Shown here piece after piece: positions 61,746-64,000 of a stretch of 64,000 nt of DNA. The notes beneath the pieces were generated by a model, which saw only the letters and a list, made by a program, of their open reading frames with translations, was not told the DNA's origin and made no database searches. The stretch is from Synechococcus sp. A10-1-5-1 (lineage in GTDB: Bacteria; Cyanobacteriota; Cyanobacteriia; PCC-6307; Cyanobiaceae): contig NZ_CP096032.1 of the NCBI RefSeq assembly GCF_023115425.1, positions 558,001 through 622,000 on the forward strand, written 5' to 3'. How positions within the stretch are numbered: the first letter of the stretch is position 1; each line of letters opens with the position of its first letter. The position numbers and the translations under genes were made by a program.

Positions 61746-63796
61746 GCCGCCAGCACCTTGGCAATCACAGCAGCCTGATCAAAGCCCAACTCCCGCATGC
61801 GCCCGAGTGCGGCCTCTGCGCGGAAGGCCGGAAGGGCGGCCAGCAGGGGTCCACAGGTTTGTGGATCGATCCACAACTGCTGATCAACAGCGGTAGCCGG
61901 AGCGCTCAAGTGCACGCAGCCGCCGCGATCCAACTGGGCCAGAGCCCGGGCATTGGAGGGGGCCAGGGTGCTGGCCTGCCCCTGCTCCAATAGGGCTCGC
62001 GCACCGGGGAGGGCAGCAATGGCGCCGGGATTCAACTCCACCACTTGGCCGGCTCCAAGCATTTCAATGAGGTGGCCAAGCAACCCAAAGCCCGTGACAT
62101 CGGTGCAGGCGCTGCAGCCGTAAGCCCGCAACAGCTCCACCAGGGGTGCTTGGTTCTGCTGCATCGTCTCCAAAGCGGCGTCAATCCACTGGGGCTTGGC
62201 GACCCCAGCCATCGCCGCAGCAAACAGCACCCCCGTACCAATCGGCCGCGTCAAGATCAAAACCTGATCGCCCTGCAGGGGCCCTTTGGGCCAGTGCTGA
62301 TCTGGGGCCACTAATCCATTAACGCTCAGGCTCAAGCCCAAACCAGCGCCATCGCGTCCCTCAAGGGTGTGACCACCGAGCAAGGGCACCCCCAGGGGGT
62401 CCAGAACGGAGCGCACACCGGCCAAGGTCTGGAACAACAGTTCCTGCTGCACCGAGGCGGCGGACTCAGGCAAGGTGACCAGGGCTTGAACGCTCTGCAG
62501 CTGAGCGCCGCAAGCCCAAAGATCGCTGCTGGCATGCAGGGTGGTCAGCCGGGCATTCAGCCACGGGTCATCCACCAGGGCAGGGAAGCCATCGAGGCTC
62601 TGCAACAGCAGATCTCCGCTTCGAGTGGGCGCCAGGACCGCGGCATCCTCCGGCGGTGGGCAATTCCCCTCAGGCTGTAGGCGGGCAAGGGCCCCCTGCA
62701 GCGGATCGGCGGCCACCTTGGCGGCACAGCCCCGGCAGGCCATCTCCTCCCCATCACCCATGGCAGCGCCCCGCGCAAACCCCTCCATGAAGCGTCGGTC
62801 GATCCGCTGCTTCCAGCGCCAAAGCCAGCGGGAGGGCCCCAGTGACCAGGGCCCATAGAACGCCACCGCCCGGGTGCCTCCATCCCCCAGCAACTGCAGC
62901 GCGCGAGCCTGGGGGTGCCAAGGCCTGAGCCCTCGCCCGGGCTGCTCCAGGCTGCGTTTGAGATTGACCGCCAGCAGCGGCGCTGCGCGCACGGCCCAGA
63001 CCCCCGAGGCAGGCCGAGGATCGCGACGGAGCAGACCGCAATCCCCGGAGGCGAACACGCGGGGATGGCCCTCCACCGCCAGGCTTGGCTCAGTCCAGAT
63101 CCTGCCCGTCACGGGGTCGCAGGGCAGACCACTGGCCACCAACCAGGGCGGTGCCTGAGAGCCGGTGCAGGCCAAATCAGCAGGCATCTCGGGGCCCACA
63201 CCGCGGCTCAGAGGAACCCCCGCCTCGGCCAGCAGGAGCTCCCCAGCGCGGTTGGCCGCCGGTGATCCCAGGTGCAACTGCTCACCCCGCAAGAGCAGCT
63301 TGGGCTGGTGGCCCCGGGCCCGGAGCGCCAAGGCCAACTCCACCGCCGCGGCCCCGCCCCCACGAATCAGCAGCGAAGCCGGGGCCTGCTCGAGCCAACG
63401 CAGAAACGGCTCCAACGGCTTGACGCCGAGCTGGCCCTCGGCATCCCTGGTCTGACAACCCACATCGAGGCTGAGGCGATCGAACGCAAGCGGCGGCCTG
63501 CCCTTGAGCAACAGCTGCGAACGCGGCAGATCAATGCCCGTGATTTCAGCCCGCACGAAGGACACAGCTGCTCGATTGCAGAGATCGCGAAGATCAATGG
63601 CGCACTCGCCTGGACCGTAGAGGCCCGCCACCAGGCCTGGCACCATCCCGGAATAGAGGGCGGTGCTGCCGCGATTGACCAGCACCACCGCTGTGTCCTT
63701 GGGCTTGAGCTGAGGGCGCATCAACCAGCGCCGCAGCAGCAGGACATGGCTGTGGCCACCCCCGGCTAACAGCAGCAGCTGACGTGGATGGCTCAA
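61742..63796 (-). CDS. selD: FAD/NAD-dependent oxidoreductase fused to selenide, water dikinase (SelD)
   Basis: The 684-residue fusion has a pyridine-nucleotide oxidoreductase at 1-~345 (LLLLAGGGHSHVLLLRRWLM, ASLLIRGGGAAAVELALALR, VFASGDCGLL) and SelD at ~355-684. SelD makes selenophosphate from selenide and ATP. Its active-site loop is MACRGCAAKVA (Cys, Lys), followed by EDAAVLAP, LGGHTLEG, TRPIGTGVLFAA and CTDVTGFGLLGHL. Such fusions are known in cyanobacteria; the flavin part may generate or deliver selenide. No selA/selC is seen, so the product may serve tRNA 2-selenouridine. Confidence 0.93.
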   Translation of the reverse strand: MSHPRQLLLLAGGGHSHVLLLRRWLMRPQLKPKDTAVVLVNRGSTALYSGMVPGLVAGLYGPGECAIDLRDLCNRAAVSFVRAEITGIDLPRSQLLLKGRPPLAFDRLSLDVGCQTRDAEGQLGVKPLEPFLRWLEQAPASLLIRGGGAAAVELALALRARGHQPKLLLRGEQLHLGSPAANRAGELLLAEAGVPLSRGVGPEMPADLACTGSQAPPWLVASGLPCDPVTGRIWTEPSLAVEGHPRVFASGDCGLLRRDPRPASGVWAVRAAPLLAVNLKRSLEQPGRGLRPWHPQARALQLLGDGGTRAVAFYGPWSLGPSRWLWRWKQRIDRRFMEGFARGAAMGDGEEMACRGCAAKVAADPLQGALARLQPEGNCPPPEDAAVLAPTRSGDLLLQSLDGFPALVDDPWLNARLTTLHASSDLWACGAQLQSVQALVTLPESAASVQQELLFQTLAGVRSVLDPLGVPLLGGHTLEGRDGAGLGLSLSVNGLVAPDQHWPKGPLQGDQVLILTRPIGTGVLFAAAMAGVAKPQWIDAALETMQQNQAPLVELLRAYGCSACTDVTGFGLLGHLIEMLGAGQVVELNPGAIAALPGARALLEQGQASTLAPSNARALAQLDRGGCVHLSAPATAVDQQLWIDPQTCGPLLAALPAFRAEAALGRMRELGFDQAAVIAKVLAA

Positions 63797-64000
63797 GGCC
63801 GGTTCTGGGCCGCCGCACCCAGATCTAGACCCTTGGTTTCAATGCGATAGATCCAGGTCACAGCAGCCCCCACCAGGGACGAGAGCACCAGCAGCGGCAG
63901 CAGCCGTTGGGTGCCCCATTGCGCCAACAAGACCGGGAAAAGAAAGGCCGTGAGAACCGCGCCCACCTTGCCGGCGGCGGCCGCCACACCAGCCCCTAAT
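63793..64000 (-). CDS. MFS transporter, C-terminal end (partial)
   Basis: The frame is open to the right edge (reading LGAGVAAAAGKVGAVLTAFL). The visible ~68 residues include two membrane segments, the second VLSSLVGAAVTWIYRIETKG followed by LDLGAAAQNRP. The pattern GVAAAAGKVGA...FP and ending in ETKGLDL is that of sugar-porter/phosphate:H+ symporter MFS members. It overlaps the selD start by 4 nt. The substrate cannot be told from this fragment. Confidence 0.75.
   Translation of the reverse strand, partial: LGAGVAAAAGKVGAVLTAFLFPVLLAQWGTQRLLPLLVLSSLVGAAVTWIYRIETKGLDLGAAAQNRP

Overview
The window most likely comes from a marine or brackish unicellular cyanobacterium of the Synechococcus/Cyanobium group. 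It carries an SLH/OprB-type Som porin, a PtrA-like Crp regulator beside phoBR, a DUF2808 protein, a CP12-like protein, type III glutamine synthetase, a selD fused to a flavin oxidoreductase, and many short cyanobacterial proteins of unknown function. No rRNA gene and no intact tRNA gene was recognised.

Positions 1-18480 form a surface-attachment and second-messenger region. On the minus strand lies a type I secretion operon with two ABC half-transporters (11668-7794), a HlyD adaptor (7758-6361), and the start of a giant adhesin (6169 to beyond position 1). More than 8.6 copies of an in-frame 603-bp repeat make up the visible body of the adhesin. A small protein with paired MshEN-like (c-di-GMP receptor) motifs is divergent from the operon. 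After folP, tpiA and an S4 protein come a solute-binding lipoprotein overlapping a GGDEF diguanylate cyclase, and a divergent PAS-GGDEF-EAL protein whose EAL half looks active. I infer a c-di-GMP-controlled adhesin export system. Its ABC pair is unusual, because one subunit has lost Walker A and the other has degenerate catalytic motifs.

Positions 18507-23795 are ordinary chromosome: an MsbA-like exporter, small unknown proteins, cysK, an HdeD-like protein and an FAD monooxygenase. Positions 23.79-34.28 kb look like an inserted metal-resistance island. It carries a CopM-like DUF305 protein, DUF3721, a PepSY-like protein, a minimal RND adaptor with a CusA/CzcA-type pump, a His/Cys-rich peptide, DUF2933, an isoprenylcysteine-methyltransferase-like protein and a YHS-CPx ATPase. 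It is flanked by imperfect direct repeats matching the 3' end of glnN, and it holds a broken merR fused to its own operator and a tRNA-like T-arm.

Positions 34.2-42.7 kb hold glnN, a pirin/FMN-reductase/sulfide-quinone-reductase-like operon, rubrerythrin, a DUF2808 protein and the Som porin.

Positions 43-58.3 kb are a phosphate/arsenate region: phoB-phoR, ptrA, CHAD, ppk-chrA, pstCAB, pstS and arsR/gapdh-arsJ. Candidate Pho boxes (two 8-mers around CTTAACC, 11 bp apart) precede ppk, ptrA, pstS and gapdh-arsJ, with weaker ones before pstC, the CHAD gene and the porin. Upstream of gapdh-arsJ the Pho box directly abuts two ArsR boxes (ATCAA-N6-TTGAT), which suggests joint control by phosphate starvation and arsenite. 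The right end carries small secreted proteins, a CP12-like protein, a LuxR-type regulator, ferredoxin, the selD fusion and the end of an MFS transporter.
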